DNA of 64,000 nt from Sebastes aleutianus (Eukaryota > Chordata > Actinopteri > Perciformes > Sebastidae): NCBI GenBank assembly GCA_916700875.1, contig CAKAKS010000004.1, forward strand, positions 17,905,444 through 17,969,443. The letters are read 5' to 3'. The notes under the pieces were generated by a model. That model saw only the letters and a list, made by a program, of their open reading frames with translations. It was not told the DNA's origin and did no database searches. Position 1 is the stretch's first letter; every line of letters begins with the position of its first letter. Of the stretch, positions 11,401 through 26,400 are shown in pieces. Made by a program: the position numbers and the translations under genes.

Positions 11401-14400
11401 CGGTGTAATTTCACTTTAATTGTTTAGCGTTGGATATTTGGTGTAATTTCACTTTGATAGTTTGGTTTCACCCCAATGTAGCGCTCTGTTGCTAACGGGG
11501 CTCGCTCTGATGAAAGTGAGCACAGATGAGCTTTGCTCCTTCATTTACTTTTGAGCGCTTGCTGTGATTTTTGTGTTGTCGTGAGATAATGATGTTGATC
11601 ATGTTAATACAGAAAACAAATTTGCATTTTAGGTGGAAACTCGCCTGTTTATGGTATCAAATCCGACTCGAGCACGGCTGTTATTTTTTTCTGCTGAACA
11701 GAGATTCTTTCATTACTGTAAAATGAAATGATCGGGCCGCGATTCATCAAGCTGTATACACACACACACACACACATGCAACCCCTTTTGATGTCTTGAC
11801 TTTGTTTATTAGTGGTTCATTCCATGATTGAAATGGGGGTTTGGGTTCTCTCGGGCCGTAAATCAGCATGTCAGCTGGCATTTAGTGCTTTGTTTCCCAT
11901 TTCAATCAAACACCCGCATCACTTGTTATGAGCCCACAGCACTACTCCCCGCTTCTCTCCTGAGCCTTGTAGTACTGACAGATGGCGTGTGCTCGGCACA
12001 AACCATTTTTCAAGCCGGATTGAGGGTCGTCTGACAACCTGCTCCTAATGCTCATTTCCATTTGGGGAGTTTTGAATGGGTTTTGGTAGATTGAATGGCG
12101 GAATGGGAATTTGAGCGTTGACATTGAGATCAGCATATTCAGCGCATATTTCCCTTTTTCTGGCGTTCTACTTTCTTTTTGTCTCTTTTTTTCCACTGAC
12201 CTTTACTCCTCTCTTCTACTGAGAATACACCATGCTGCCCTGTTAAAGGCAAGCATCCTTATAGGTGTCAGCACTGTCACTCTCAAACAAGGGCCTATTA
12301 TATGCAGGGGCACTTTATTTAGCCTTTTAGCTTACTTACCACATTATTGTCACCTGTACTTACCCTCTGTGTGAAAAGCCATGCAATTTAGGAGCACACA
12401 CACTTGAACAAAGAGCAGCTTCACACCTCGGTGCCACAGCCCGTTGAGTGCGCCGCGACTATAGCGAGGTATGTGGGCCCTCCTCGGTGTTATCATGTAA
12501 TTCACCGTGAGTGTGGAAGCATGCTGGCGCTGCGGGGTCACAGCGAGGGCCAGGCGTCCCCTCCTCCTTCGCCCTCCATTGTCTTGCTCCCCTGGCCATT
12601 AAGTTAAATGGGGCTCCAGCAGGAAGCCAAAGGGCTGTTTATGACCCGAGCTGGGCACCCTCGCCAGCAACTAGTTTACTAATGGAAGGTGCCTCGCCTA
12701 AATAAAGCTTAATGGCTCATTTAATCTCTTCTCGGCCCTCACAAGGTATAAAAGAGGAGAGAAAGGCCAAGAACGTTCTGTGAGGGAAATGTTGGTTAAC
12801 AGTGTCATTTATTTTCCCCCCTTATGGGTCGGTTGGTTAACAGGGCAGATTTAACAGTCTCAACATAGCAGACAGATTGACGGAAAGTGATTTTACTGTT
12901 CTTCACACTGATTGTGTCATCTAATTGAAATAGCTCATGTCGTCTTGTTGAATCAAAATAAATGTTTACATTTAATGTGTCTCTCTTTGTCCTCTGCAGA
13001 CTTCTGTACAGTTTAGCTTTCAATGCTCGTTTCCTGAGGCATCTCTGGCACCTGATAACTTCCATGACAACAAAAATGATCACCGGGTGAGCTGGTTCAA
13101 AGATGATTTTTGGCAAATGTATCTCTGTGTACGTACAGCATGTTCCTCCATACTTAACCTCCTCCTTTCCGTCTACTTCCTCAGCTCCATGGTGCCGCTG
13201 CTACAGCTGATCTCGCGAGGGTCTCCCATGTCGTTTGATGACTCCAACCGCATCATTCCCCTCTTCTATCTCTTCAGCTCTCTCTTCAGTCACTCGCTCA
13301 TCTCCGTGCATGACAGCGAGTTTTTCGGTCACGAATTGGAAGGTAGTAAACTTTTTCATCATTCAAAAAAATGTCAACAGTCCTTGTTTTGCATCCTCAA
13401 GCTTTTCATCATTTTTTTATTTTATATTATTTTATTTGCAAACTGGTGATTTACATCCCCGAGTGACGGTTGGCGGCTGTGCAGCCATCGGCCACTATTG
13501 GAGCCCAGTTCCACCAATAACAACAGTTTGTAAAATGTCCTATTGGTCGACCTCTAATCGGGACACACATGCCACTGGAGCTGCTTATCCTGTGGACACA
13601 CTCATCTCCCCTTTCCCTCATTTGGTGGTTTTAGTAAAAATAATTTCGTCATTGTCAGTTGTTTTCAGCAGCCACACGCCGGTCTTGCCGCCATGTAAAT
13701 GTGAAAATCAATATCTGTAAAAGACTAAGTACATTCTCCCTCTCAACAGGTCAGACGCAGTCCTCCATGATGCCCTTCACGCTATTAGAGCTGGTGACTC
13801 TGTCTCGCTGTCTGAGGGACGCGTGCCTGGGAATCATCAAGCTGGCCTACCCCGAGACCAAAACAGAGCACCGCGAGGAGTACATGGCCGCCTTCCGCAG
13901 CGTGGGTGTCAAGACGAACACTGCGGTTCAGCAGCGCATCCAGGCCGAGCAGAAACGCTGGGTTCAGCTCTTCAAGGTAAGATGTACAAAGTTGCCCGCA
14001 CCTTGCAGCTGAATGTGCATAATATTTCTTTTCAAATTTGTCAAATAACTGATGTTTGGTCAATCCAATCTTGACATGGACATTAAAGAGACAATAGACA
14101 CGTTTTTTTGCTTTAACTTATCATTATGAATTACATTTTGATTGCACAATGTAATTGCCATAGAATAATGACACCGTTGGCGTTTAGATTGGTTCCCTTT
14201 AAACCTCGCTTTCACTATGCAACCGGGTCTGTCACCGGGTACCTGGATGATGTGTGCAGTGTTGCCAACTCTCTTCCATTGAAAGTAGCTAGCACTAGCT
14301 CAAAAAGTCCCTTAATGTCCCCAGATGACATCAAACACTCATTTGCATATTGGTGATGTCATTTGCACAAAGGTTAGTGGTTCGGTCGCAGCGTGGGAGA

Positions 14401-17400
14401 GACTGCTTTCGCACGGTGCAAGAGTAGAGAGACTACGTGCTGTTGGCAGAAGAGCCGTAGTATCAAAAGACAAAAACAGTCGTGTATCAACATTTTAAAC
14501 TTGGTTGTCTCTTGTTCTCTTTGCTCTTAGTTCTCTCCTCTGTTGTTAGTCTTTTCAACAATCACCAACTCTGGTTTGGTCGAAACAAACCTTTATTTCA
14601 CCGAATTAACATATGCTATCTCTCCTCGTTGACTCTCTCTGCGGATGAGCAACTCTTGTTCTTTGGAAGCAGACCATTAAAATTAGCGAAATATAATGAC
14701 AATCGCCCAAAAAATCCACCCAAAAAAAAAAGAAACCGTCAATGTACTCAGCCAGTAGTCGACATTTTCATTGGACATTTTGAGTAGTAAGATACACAGA
14801 CAATCCTTCTGGTTCATTGACCTTGTTTTTATGGTAAAATGTTGCTTTTTTTCATAACATACGACGCCAAAAATGTGTGTAACATTTACAAAAAACAGAT
14901 TTGAGATTGTGCCACACACACGTGTCTCATGCAGTCGGTCACACAACAAACATGCTAAACAATTTGACCTCTTTGGTAAAACGAACTATCTGAGTTTAAA
15001 ACTAAGTTACCAGTCGCTGTATCTCATGAGAGTGTTGTCATTTTAATTTATGACGATAATCTAATCCCAAGATTTGTTTCATTCTTTTCTGTTGATACCT
15101 AAGATCATAAATCATGATATGTGACACCTTAACACAAGGGACAATCCTTGTGTAGCCTCTCTGTGCATTGAGGCATAGTGACCTAATGCCTCGTCTGTGT
15201 TAGTGGAAATCAAGCATGTATGCATGAGCAGGCAAAGACAAGGTGGAGCGCTGCCATGGAGGTCATCCATTTGTTATTTACCCAGAAGAAATGAGGCAGA
15301 AAACAGCATTAACTTCATTCTCCTTGGCTCTTTTTCTCATTCCACATCTGCCTTTCATTTCACCCCTTTCCTTCCCTCCGTTCTCTATCAAGGAAACGGT
15401 AATTAAGCGACTTTGTTCTTGGCTGTTAGTCTTTGACAGAAGGATTTAAAAGTGAACACTGGCGTTCTGTGAAAGGTGGCAAATACGTGAAGAGCACGTC
15501 GGGAATTTTCATAAAAGATCTGCTCAAAGGCCTCTTGTCAGCTAAAACGACCCATTAAAGAAGTGGGGAGCAGGGGAAATGCATTTTCCAAATTGAACGG
15601 TGGGATTTACAGTCGGTTTAACGCTGCTGACCCCTAACACGCTAATGTTTGGTTCGTGTCATCAGCCGTCCCTCCCCATCTTTTATCACCTCCATTGTCG
15701 AGCTATCTATTTAATTGAAAGAAGTTAATTGAATGAAAATGATCAACTAAGCTTGTATTAATATTGCTAATGGAACTTTCTTCTTGGCCATGTTTGGAGA
15801 ACGATGTCACGCTGGAGTTTGGGAAAGGCCCATTAAGGCTTGCACTTAACCCGATGGGCTAATTAAGGAATGCTTATTCATTCCCAGAGTCAGGGGGTAG
15901 GCCTGCTCCAAACCCATCGCCACGCGCCTTTTACAGCATTTTGCACTTGCCATTATTGCGGACGCTGCCTCGCAGTGATTGGCCGAGATTGATTGTCGCT
16001 CTATGAAAATGACGTGCTTTAGAAAAGAACATTTCGATTGAAATAATCTAGCCTGGGTATTATATGGAAATGGACTGGCTGTAACTGTTATGGCAGACAT
16101 AACAGCTCCCTTAACGAATCTTCATGCATTGACATGCATGAGGTTATATAGCGGATGTCTGACGGTGACTCGCCATAGCAACAGCAGAGCCAGTCGAAGG
16201 AGGCTGACACCTAGAAGTTTGCCCGGTAAACGTGCTAATTTAAGGTCTTCAGGTCCAGCAATGGATCAAAATCTTGCTGGTAAAAGTTGATATTCAGCTT
16301 TTTAATTGTTTATAAATATTTTAAAATCCCATATACTTCAACATACACTCCTTTATTATCATTTGCGTAATGTTTTTTGTGAATTTATTATTAATCCTTG
16401 ATGACCCGCCTCAAGTTTCTCGCCAAAAACTACATTTTATAAGATTACATTTGAACACATCATGATAAAGTTATAATTTACCTTTTTCCCAATACTCATT
16501 GTTACTGAATAGAGCTTGAACACATCATAATGCATAACATTAGCTGTTAACTCCATTATTTAGCCAAGCAGGACTGTCGCTAACAGCTAACGTTAACTAG
16601 CTCTCCTCCTGCCGATTTCAACATGGATTTGTTGTTCACATATAGCATTATCAAGCCTTGAGCCCTGATCCCTGGTAACTGTGGTAATATAGACTTCTCA
16701 TCGACTTGGTACGGAAGTATTGGTTCTTGTTACATCCCTAATTAATGGTCACCTGAAATAGCTCTGTGCATGTTACAAACTCAAATTACTTCAAAGTGAA
16801 ATATCATTGAGCCTTCTGCAGGCCGGTCGAGAGCCATGCTGGTGCTTGCAGTGCTGTGAACCAATGCTTGTCTTTTGCATTCTCTGTCTGATGGCTGATG
16901 TCAGCAGCAGACCTCGCCAGTAATTAACAGGGCTGGACATTGAGGGACGGCACAGGTCGTTTTTCTTTTATACTCCCTATAAATGGCGCACTAATGGCTG
17001 AATTCTCAAATTGCTTTTTTTTTCCTTCTCTAAGCGAAGGCACCTCATCCTGTTGAACAGAAAAAACCTCTTTATCAGTGTTGTGTTCTGAAAAGTACTT
17101 GAAATATACATTTCTTTATCTTACAATGAAGAGGGATTTCGTGGGGATATAATCTCCTGAGTTAGAGATGTTAATGTGATGCGTGCATGGGTGTGCCTGT
17201 CTGTGTGTTTGATCTACTATGCAGGTCATCACTAACTTGGTGAAGATGGTGAAAGCTCGCGACATTAGACGACCCTTCTGTCCATCAGGTCACTGGCTCT
17301 CTGAGGAGGTCAACATCCGTGCGGATAAGGTACATGACTGTCATCACAGCTGTTTAGATTTTATATTTATTCATTGTTGGATGTGATATTATGTCACATT

Positions 17401-20400
17401 TTAGCCTTATTTTGAAATGAAATGTCTGTGAATAGATCACCTGATAATCTGGAGCTGCATTCACGAATCTTCCTGATATAAGTTGATCGCAGTGGCTTTT
17501 TCTAAAGGAGGGAGGAGGTCTTTTATGCACCTTAGAATTTTTTGAAGCAGAGAAGAAAATATGAAGAGAGGCAGGACAGGCATCCACACCCCACTTTGTA
17601 GTAGTTGTTGATGAGCTGTCCTGCTTAATAAAGTAGAAATAATGATTTGCAATCTATAAAGCACCTTTTAAAAAAGAGAGATTAAAACCAGGACAGAACA
17701 ATCTAGATCATTTAAAGTAACCACAAACAATATGAATTAACAAGCAAGAGCAATAAATAATACAACAGTAAGCACAGGTCCTAAAGCAACACAAGTTTTT
17801 AGGGGTTATTTAAAAGAAGGCTACTGTTTTTTTTTTCTGGGAGGATATTCAGAGCTTTGGTTGTCTCACATCTAGACCAAAGATGCTGGCAGGAGTTTCA
17901 TCTTTTTCATTACCTCCCTCTTTTCCCTCCAGGTCACCCAGTTGTACGTCCCCTCTGCGAGACACGTGTGGAGAACGCGAAGGATGGGCCGCATTGGGCC
18001 ACTTCAGTCAACGCTTGATGGTAGTGTAATCTGTTAATTTGTTTTTTGTTGTTGTTACAAACCCACTTTTATCTACCTGAAAAAACTTAATGGACTTATG
18101 AAAATGTGGCTCTTTGAGTATCCCAATTAGTGTTGTCACAATACTGGAATTCCTAACTTTGATACTATACCTTGAAAAATATAGATTTTCGATACCACGG
18201 GAAATAATTTGAATAGTTTGAATCGTGTTCACACCAGAAATGAACCGCTCTAGAGTTCACTAGACAGCAGTCCGTGACCACCCCTTTCGAGGCGGACCAG
18301 AGAGCGGGTGAGCTTAACACCAACCCACATGTACTGCACCAAAAGGGTTTGTTTCACCCGGACTAAACACAACTGGTGTGAACGCCCCCTTAGAATCACA
18401 CAGTAATGCTTGTGTCAGCTTGATATATAGCCCAGGAAATCATCCTAATTGCTCCAAGTCAAGTCCAAAGTCACCTTCTCCATGTTTGCTTTTCACTTTC
18501 TGTGGAGCTGTGCATTGATATTATTTCCCATATGAGCCAGGAGTCTCCTTAGTGTCTCTCTATAGTAAATGGAGGGAAGGGGTAAGAGTGCAAATTGAAC
18601 TGTCCTTCGGTGTAGGACTAGAAAATGATTCTCCCTAAAAAAGTGATCATGTACTTTTTTAGCTGAAAAAAGCCTCATAATGTAAAGATTTCTTTCGCAG
18701 CACTTCACAGGGACAGCGGGGAAAAAAAACGCTGAGAAAAGTCATTAGCCTTCCCCGTTTTAACAAAGATATATCACCACATTTTCTCCTCATTGACTCA
18801 ATTAGGCACTCAGAGGAAAAGACACTGACGCAGGCAGGGCTTCATCCCAGGTTTCTGTGAAGTATGGTGTGAAAACAAGCTGATAACAATGTGTGTATGA
18901 TCTGCCTAATCCCACTCACAGGCTGTACGGGATAAATTCAATTAGTGTGAAAGTACCTGATGAACTCAGCCACATCTGGTCCATGTGTTTGTCTGGCCTT
19001 TTCTCATTTCCTTAAATGGACAGGCCCCTGGCTGATGAATGAGCAACGTATTGACCACTCCGAGGCCATATTTCTCCTCAAAGATGGAAACCTGATGGGA
19101 AAATGCAGATCAGATTGACTAATTGAGCAGAATAATTGAGCTGCAGTGGACGCAAAGTGAGGAGGGTGAAGAGCGGTTTAGCTATTGTGGCAATTTCTTT
19201 TTTTCTGTGTGGGCTAAACAGTCTAAACCCCGAGTTTAATACAAAGCAAACATCAGCTTAATGGATAAAGCCCGGCAGGTGGATGGGCAGCTCACAGTTA
19301 ATTAAAAGGGTGTAGGATGGAAATGTCTTTAATGGCTGAACTGTAAACGGTGGACTAGGTCTTACTTACAGAGCTTAGCAGTGAGGAAGGTAATGATACT
19401 GTTAGAGGAGTGTTAGAGACAGAGGACACCTGATGTTGGGAAGTATCCTCCAGATAAAGTTTCACTGAGCAAGGCTGTTAATCCCTGTTTCATTCATTCA
19501 GTCCTGTCCACTTGAAGTTGACCCTGACCTTTGAACCCTGTGGAGGAGAAGACAGAATAATCTGTGTCAATGTCACTTAATTATGATGAAGGCCCAGTAG
19601 CCAATAGAAACATGTTATTTTCCTATTAAATTACTACAATCAATCAGTTTGATTTTTGCTCAACTTGACTTCACAGTAGAAGAGAAAGATCATTTGCCAT
19701 TCTTTGGGATCATCTTTGTACGTGTTTTAACCCTAAATACATTATGGTCTTTTAGGTCTAAAACACGTACGACAAAACATTTGTTTATGAAAATAAATGA
19801 TGGTCTTTTTTTTATAATATGCGCAATAATAAATCCTCAGATAATTGTTGAAAGTTAAAGTAATGCTCTGGAAGATTTTCATTTAAATAAATAAATGTAT
19901 GTTAAGTCACTATCTATCGCTGAATGAGGTAACGCAATGGTGATTGAACCTATGGCCCACTGATGAAAGCCCCCGCATTTGCAGTATTATGAACTTGGGT
20001 GTCTGTGGCGACATTTCCTTGAAAAGGCGACACTGTTTGGATCTCTGGGTGCTAGGTCCAAAAACATACCTGCAATTACCGCTTATCACCATAGGTGCCG
20101 CCAAAGGGAAAGAAACGGAGATCATCGAGATTGTAACTTTAACATAAAAGTAAACGCAAGGAGAGAAGAATGACTGATCAGGAAATGCTCTAACATGTTG
20201 AATTCTGTCTGTCTTTCCACAGTTGGTTTAGAGCCTCCACAGCTGTCTGTGTCTGAAGAGAGACACCTGGCCATCCTCACAGAGCTCCCTTTTGTGGTTC
20301 CCTTCGAGGAGCGAGTCAAGGTAAAGCACCGTTGTGGGTTTTATTTAGGACTGAGTATTGCAGGGCTCCTAAGAATTGTGTTGCATTCAATTATACATTG

Positions 20401-23400
20401 AACATCCCATTTTGGAAGAGGAACAGTGCTACAGTAGACTATAATGGTGCTGCATAATTCTTCCAAGCCATGTGACTGATATTTGGGTGGTATAATGATA
20501 GAAACTACACAGTTTTGATATGAATTAAGGCTGACCCGAACCCTTTGAAGCTTCAAAGTTTCAAAGTATAGTATTTGAATGCAGCAGGGGCTTTTTTAAT
20601 CATTATTATTATAAATACATCACCCCTTAAATCCCACATAGCCTATGAAATAAGGAATAGCAATCCCACATTATTCATTATGCATCAACTTTAATTATTA
20701 TTAGTTATGCTCAGACAGATAGTGCTGTTTGTTGTGTGTAGAGGGTGTGTGTGTGTTGGTGCGGCACTGTCCCGCGTTCTGAAACGCAGCAGAAGAAAGT
20801 CGATAGTGAGACAAACGAAGCCTGGTCCATTATTTTATATGTTGGCATAGGCTACAGTCCATTTATTTATTTATTTGTTTATAGGACTACATATGAGTAC
20901 ATTTTTTTTTATGGGCTATCGCTGTAATTTATTTAATGTGATATTTGCACATTTTGTTGCCGTTTTTGTTTCATTAAAAAGGGAGATCTTTGAGGTCCGA
21001 TCTTTGTCCTCATCTCTCATTAGACAATAATAGCAAAGTAAAGTACAATATAAGTAAATAACGACCGCAAGTTTGAGGAACGCATGCCAGCTTTTGTTGT
21101 CAACAGATTAGCAAAGCTTCGAATATATCCTTGAATATTTCTCACTGAAACTTTGAGGCCCAAAAAACGGTATTCAGGAAAGCCCTATTATGAAGTATTT
21201 TATTTTATTTTGAAGTATTATGAAGTATCATGTAAGGATTATTCACAGGATGTGTTTGTTTGATCACCAGTCTTCTGTTGCTTTTTATACCCTTTTCCAA
21301 CCTTCTTTCTGTCTCTTTTTGCTTAAAACTACCAAAAAAAAAGACACAACATGCTAAAAAAAAGCTGATAAAAGACAAAGAATGAATGATATATAGTACA
21401 ATCCATATGCAGAATTCAACATTTTTACAACTGAAAGGATTTGTCACTGACCCTGCCACCGGGCTCACACGTGTCCTGTAGATCTTCCAGAGGTTAATCT
21501 ATGCTGACAAACGGGACGTGCAGGGGGACGGGCCATTCCCTGATGGCATCAGTGTCACCATCAGACGCAACTACATCTATGAAGATGCCTACGATAAACT
21601 CTCACCAGAAAACGGTACGGCTTGCATCGCTGCAGTGTTTTACTTTACATCTCATAGTAAACAGTGTGCTGTAGTGGCTGTGTTATTTCCTGCATTTATT
21701 TTCAGGATGACCAGAGGAAGCACGGTGTAGCAGATGTTGACTGTTACTGAAACTCTTGTTATGCTCTATAAAATCTTAATATTGAGGATCAAGGTTCAGG
21801 TTAGCATTAAAGATGAAGGTTAGCTCTCTCCTTGTGCAGAGTATTGAATTTCGGTAAAGCATAATTGTGGTTCCGATTATTATAATGGACCACATAAAAG
21901 CAGAATCAATTATTTTAAGTCACCTCTTTTGTGTTTGAATTTGAAAGGGCACTTGGGTGGGGGCAATCTGATTAAAAAGAGTAGTAGGAGACCTGGGCTG
22001 AAGACATGATCTATATCATTTATGTGTCTATAAGTTATAGCTGCCCTGATTTATCACTGTACATTAATTATTCTGAAAGATGACCTCTTATAGAATTTGA
22101 TTTGAATATTCTCTAGGTCAAGAAAATGCTTTCTTGCAAAATGTTTATTGAGAAAAACAACATGATACACTCGATTTAAATGGTATTGGAATTATATTTT
22201 TACGTTTTTCATCCATTTTTTTCTATTTACAGGAATAATCAGGTCATTAATTGAAAAGTTTGCTTGTTGGTAATCTTCAAGATTGAAGCAAATCCAGCTA
22301 GCTCATATTGTAAAGAATATGTAATGACAAGATGACCTTGTAAGTGACCCTTCCCCTGGATAAGTTAATATAATGGAGTTAAAAATTAAAATACAGTATA
22401 TTATAATCAATCAAGTGGATAGCATTGAAGCAGTGTTAGTAAATAATAAAGGGAGATCAAACAAGAAAATAGACATTTACAGATAATACCAAATGATGTA
22501 GATATTGTTCATAAACTGGTAAAATGTTCCACAGAATTACTCACAATTTTGACTCATTTTGGAAAAAGCAATGTGACATCTTGTTTCTTACAAGCTGCAG
22601 TCTCACTGCTTCTCTCGCCTTACACTGACTTGTATCATCTCGTCTGTTAGGAGTACGTCATCATGCGCTTTAACTCATTGTTTTATTGTATGTTTTAATT
22701 GTTGGTTTGTGTACAACTGTTTATGAGCTGCTGTCCGGGCCAAATCTCACTTGCAGGATAGATTCTCAAACTCAAGTGGATATCCTAGTTTAATAAAAAT
22801 AAAGTAAAAAAAAAAAAAAAAATGCTGTTAAAACTAAGAAATAAAATGTCAGCTTTATGTTGTTACTACATTAAAACACTTGTGAAATGGAGTGTGTTAA
22901 GCTAAAATGTTAAGCAAAAGTTTAAAAGAAAAACAATCTCATTGGCCAGATTTAATTGATATAGTTATACAATGCTATTATACTATAATACTATTAGAAA
23001 TTAGGGGTCTGTTGATAAAACATGAGGTTGTATTTCACAGGAATTTACAGGAGATTCAGCCTTCTACATTAAAAACGGTAACATACCTGTAGGTTACTGT
23101 AACTATATACTGTAAATGTATATAGAAAGATGTGTGTGTTTGATTACTTTTTACATTCTTACAAAGCCAAGAACTGATGTTTTCCATTAAGCACATGTTG
23201 TTTCTGACTTTTCCTAAATCATTTCATGTCAGAAACCCATTTAAGTGAGTAGCTTTAAGGCGTCAAGTGGATCTGATATGTCGTTTAAAAGTAATATGAA
23301 CCTGAGATTGTGTCCAAGCCTGTACAATTTGAGGATGGGATTAGTACCATTACAGACTGGGAAGGAAACCATCAACTATTAGGAATTGAAGAGTGAAGAT

Positions 23401-26400
23401 AAAGTTTATTGTGACCATTAACTTTATTGGACGTTTTGTTTGTCTGTCGTTTCTTTTTGTACCTTCATAAATCCTTCATGCTCTGTGTCCTTACGTTAGA
23501 ACCGGACCTGAAGAAAAGGATTCGAGTCCACCTGCTGAACGCTCACGGTCTGGACGAGGCCGGCATTGACGGTGGCGGCATCTTTCGTGAGTTCCTCAAC
23601 GAGCTCCTCAAATCGGGCTTCAATCCCAACCAGGGCTTCTTCAAGACGACCAACGAGAGCCTGCTGTATCCCAACCCCGCTGCAGAGATGCTGGTCGGGG
23701 ACTCTTTCACGAGGCATTACTACTTTCTAGGAAGGATCCTCGGAAAGGTGAGCCTCGGATGACATTTTAAAAACCTTAACATCCCCAAAACAAGAAATAA
23801 TGTCCAAAGGTATTGAAGCTGTTGTAAGAGCATCAAGGTAATTGTAAGATTTAGTCCCAGACTGCCTTGATTTGATGGTCAATACGTCAATAGCAGTCAG
23901 TGTCAAGGCTGCCCTCGCTGCACATATACATTTAGAGGTTGTTTTGGTGTTTGTTCTAGAAACTGACAATGTTTAGAGAAATTGCCGTCATTTGTTTCTC
24001 GGGGTTAGTACTTTCACCCAGCTTTAGATTTGTTAATTAGCCCTGTGCGTAATCTGTTGACGGCATTGTTTTTCTGTCGCTTTCCTTCCTCTGATGGCAC
24101 TATTTATTAGAGCCTAATGTTGCTAAATCATCCTTAATGCATGTGGTAGCGATTGTTTATCAAGATGCCTTCCTCGTGGGGGGGCTATCATCTCAACCCG
24201 GAGAAGAATTACCTCATGACAAGCGGTCGCCTCTCAATTAGGGCTTCCATTAGCCGATGATTCCTACCTCTTGTTTGTGTAGTGATTGCATTTGGCTGGC
24301 ACTAAATCAGCGAGCCCACACAGACAGGACATAAATAAGCGCTCAAAGCATGTGGTAATAGCATTTTGATCTGTTTTACAGTCCGGAACATCCAGGTCTC
24401 TTCTCTCTTGCTCGGTCTGAGATGGTCCGGTCCACTTATCAGAGCATCGTAACTCCTCCTCCTCCTCCTCATGCTCCTCTTCTTCTTCTTCTTCTTATTC
24501 TGTATTCTTTACAAGTGAGAAATGATCAATCAGCAGCTAGTAGCTCTCCGCCCCCCACTCCCTCGATATTGTGCTCTCAATAGCTAATGGTTCAGGCAAT
24601 TAGGCGAGGGGAAATTAATTTGAATTTGACTTTCAATTAACCCTACCTTAAGTTCCTCTTTCTCCATAAAAATGGACGTTTGAGTGGCCATTTGAGAGGC
24701 GTATTGATATTTGTTTAGTGCCGTTATTGCCTGGATAAAAGGCAACCGTTTATATAGATTGGGATTGCATCACCGCTGCTGCAGTGTGCACAGTGCACGT
24801 TGCGGCTCAAAGGACACGGGAGATTAATATTGTTAATTAATGTCCGAGGCGTGCCATTGTTGTGGAGGTGATGTATTACAGGCAGGAGTGGCTTGTCTAG
24901 GGTACTCACTGAAATGGGATTGAACATCAGAATAGAGGCCGGTCATCATCCTTCTTCCTCACTTGTCCACCCAGCTGACAAGCTGAAAGATTTAAGCCAC
25001 AAATGGTGAAAACAGGTTTTTGTGGCTCTATCCTTCCAGACTTTAGACCAAAGAGTTAATTTAATCTTGATGGGAGTGTTTGCTGACATGGTTTTTGTCG
25101 GAATCACATTTCTCATCATGTAGCATGACCTGCAGGAGGTTCTCTTTGTGCCTCATTCGTCTCTCATTAGTACAAAACCTCCAACCTCATCAGCAGTGGC
25201 CTCTCCTCTCCGTAAACTGGGAGGGTGAGGAAAGTTTCATCCTCCTCCTCCTCCTCTCCCTGCCTTCTGCACAGTCTCCTCTCCGTGATCTCCGGCGGCT
25301 GATAGCTCCCTTTAGAGGTGTGTGAGGTTGGCACCCCATATTAATAGAGATGCGTTTCAAAGGCATTATAATTTTATTGATCCTTAATGTTGTAAATTAA
25401 GGGATGTATTTGGCAGCCAACAGAATGCACCTGCAATGTTGTTGGCATTTATTCCACCTGATGGTGCCGCGATCTGCTTTAATTGCGTTGCCACTGCACT
25501 CACTTATATTAAAAGGCCCGGGCCATAATAATTAATTCTTCCCAGCCCAAGTCATTTTGGCACAATTTCTGGCAATAAACACTCGTAAATAAAGTAAGTG
25601 GCATTGAAAAAATAAGGCTACAGGTTTTTTCCATATACTTATTGCTGCCTCTTCCCGGCATAAGTGTTATTGATAGGTTTCAAGGGGCCGCCCGGCGCAT
25701 ATGGTCTGAAACGAGCGCCGGCCACGAGAGAAATACTAAGTGGATTATTTTGCATAAAAAATAGACAATGTTTGAAGTTGTGCAATTAACCTGTGTTTAG
25801 AAAATAGCCGTGATTTATGCGCGCGTGTGTGTTTAAGATGCATTATGGAAATCCTCTAGATTTATAATCCATTTAGCTGATGTGGTCAGGGTTTTTAGCG
25901 CTATCATTTATACAGACCTGTATATTTTAATGCCTCCAACGGGCTCTTTTTCGGACTATTCCAGTACATTAGCTTTGGGTTTTATGAGTCACCTGCCCGG
26001 CTGTGGTTCTTAATGGCATTTGAGGTCAAGGTGAGAATTGGCATTTATAAAGTTTGAGGCGGGCGAAACAGAAGCCTGTGTGTTTTAGATAGATTGTGTT
26101 CTGTGTTTTGCTCTCAGTCACTCTGATGTGACCAGATCTTATCACTTGATTCTCTGATATAAGAGTAGTAGGCAAATTTAATCTCGTATAATATGTGTTG
26201 TAATCAGATTTTTGAATATGTACTCAGTAATGTTGTGTTTGCCACTTGTACAGGCCGCAGTCCATTTAGTTATCTCGCTTATCTAATCATCATGTTTTAT
26301 TCAGTGACACCCAAGCAATAAACAATCGCTGTGTTTAATGCTCGGAGCATTTTCTCATTTGTACCGATTGACTGATGTTTGTATCCTTGTCCTGCAGTTG

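Noticed and set aside
13235..13720. 161-codon open frame on the plus strand
   Set aside because: Out-of-frame reading of ube3c exon 12 running into intron 12. The correct frame matches UBE3C across the splice site.
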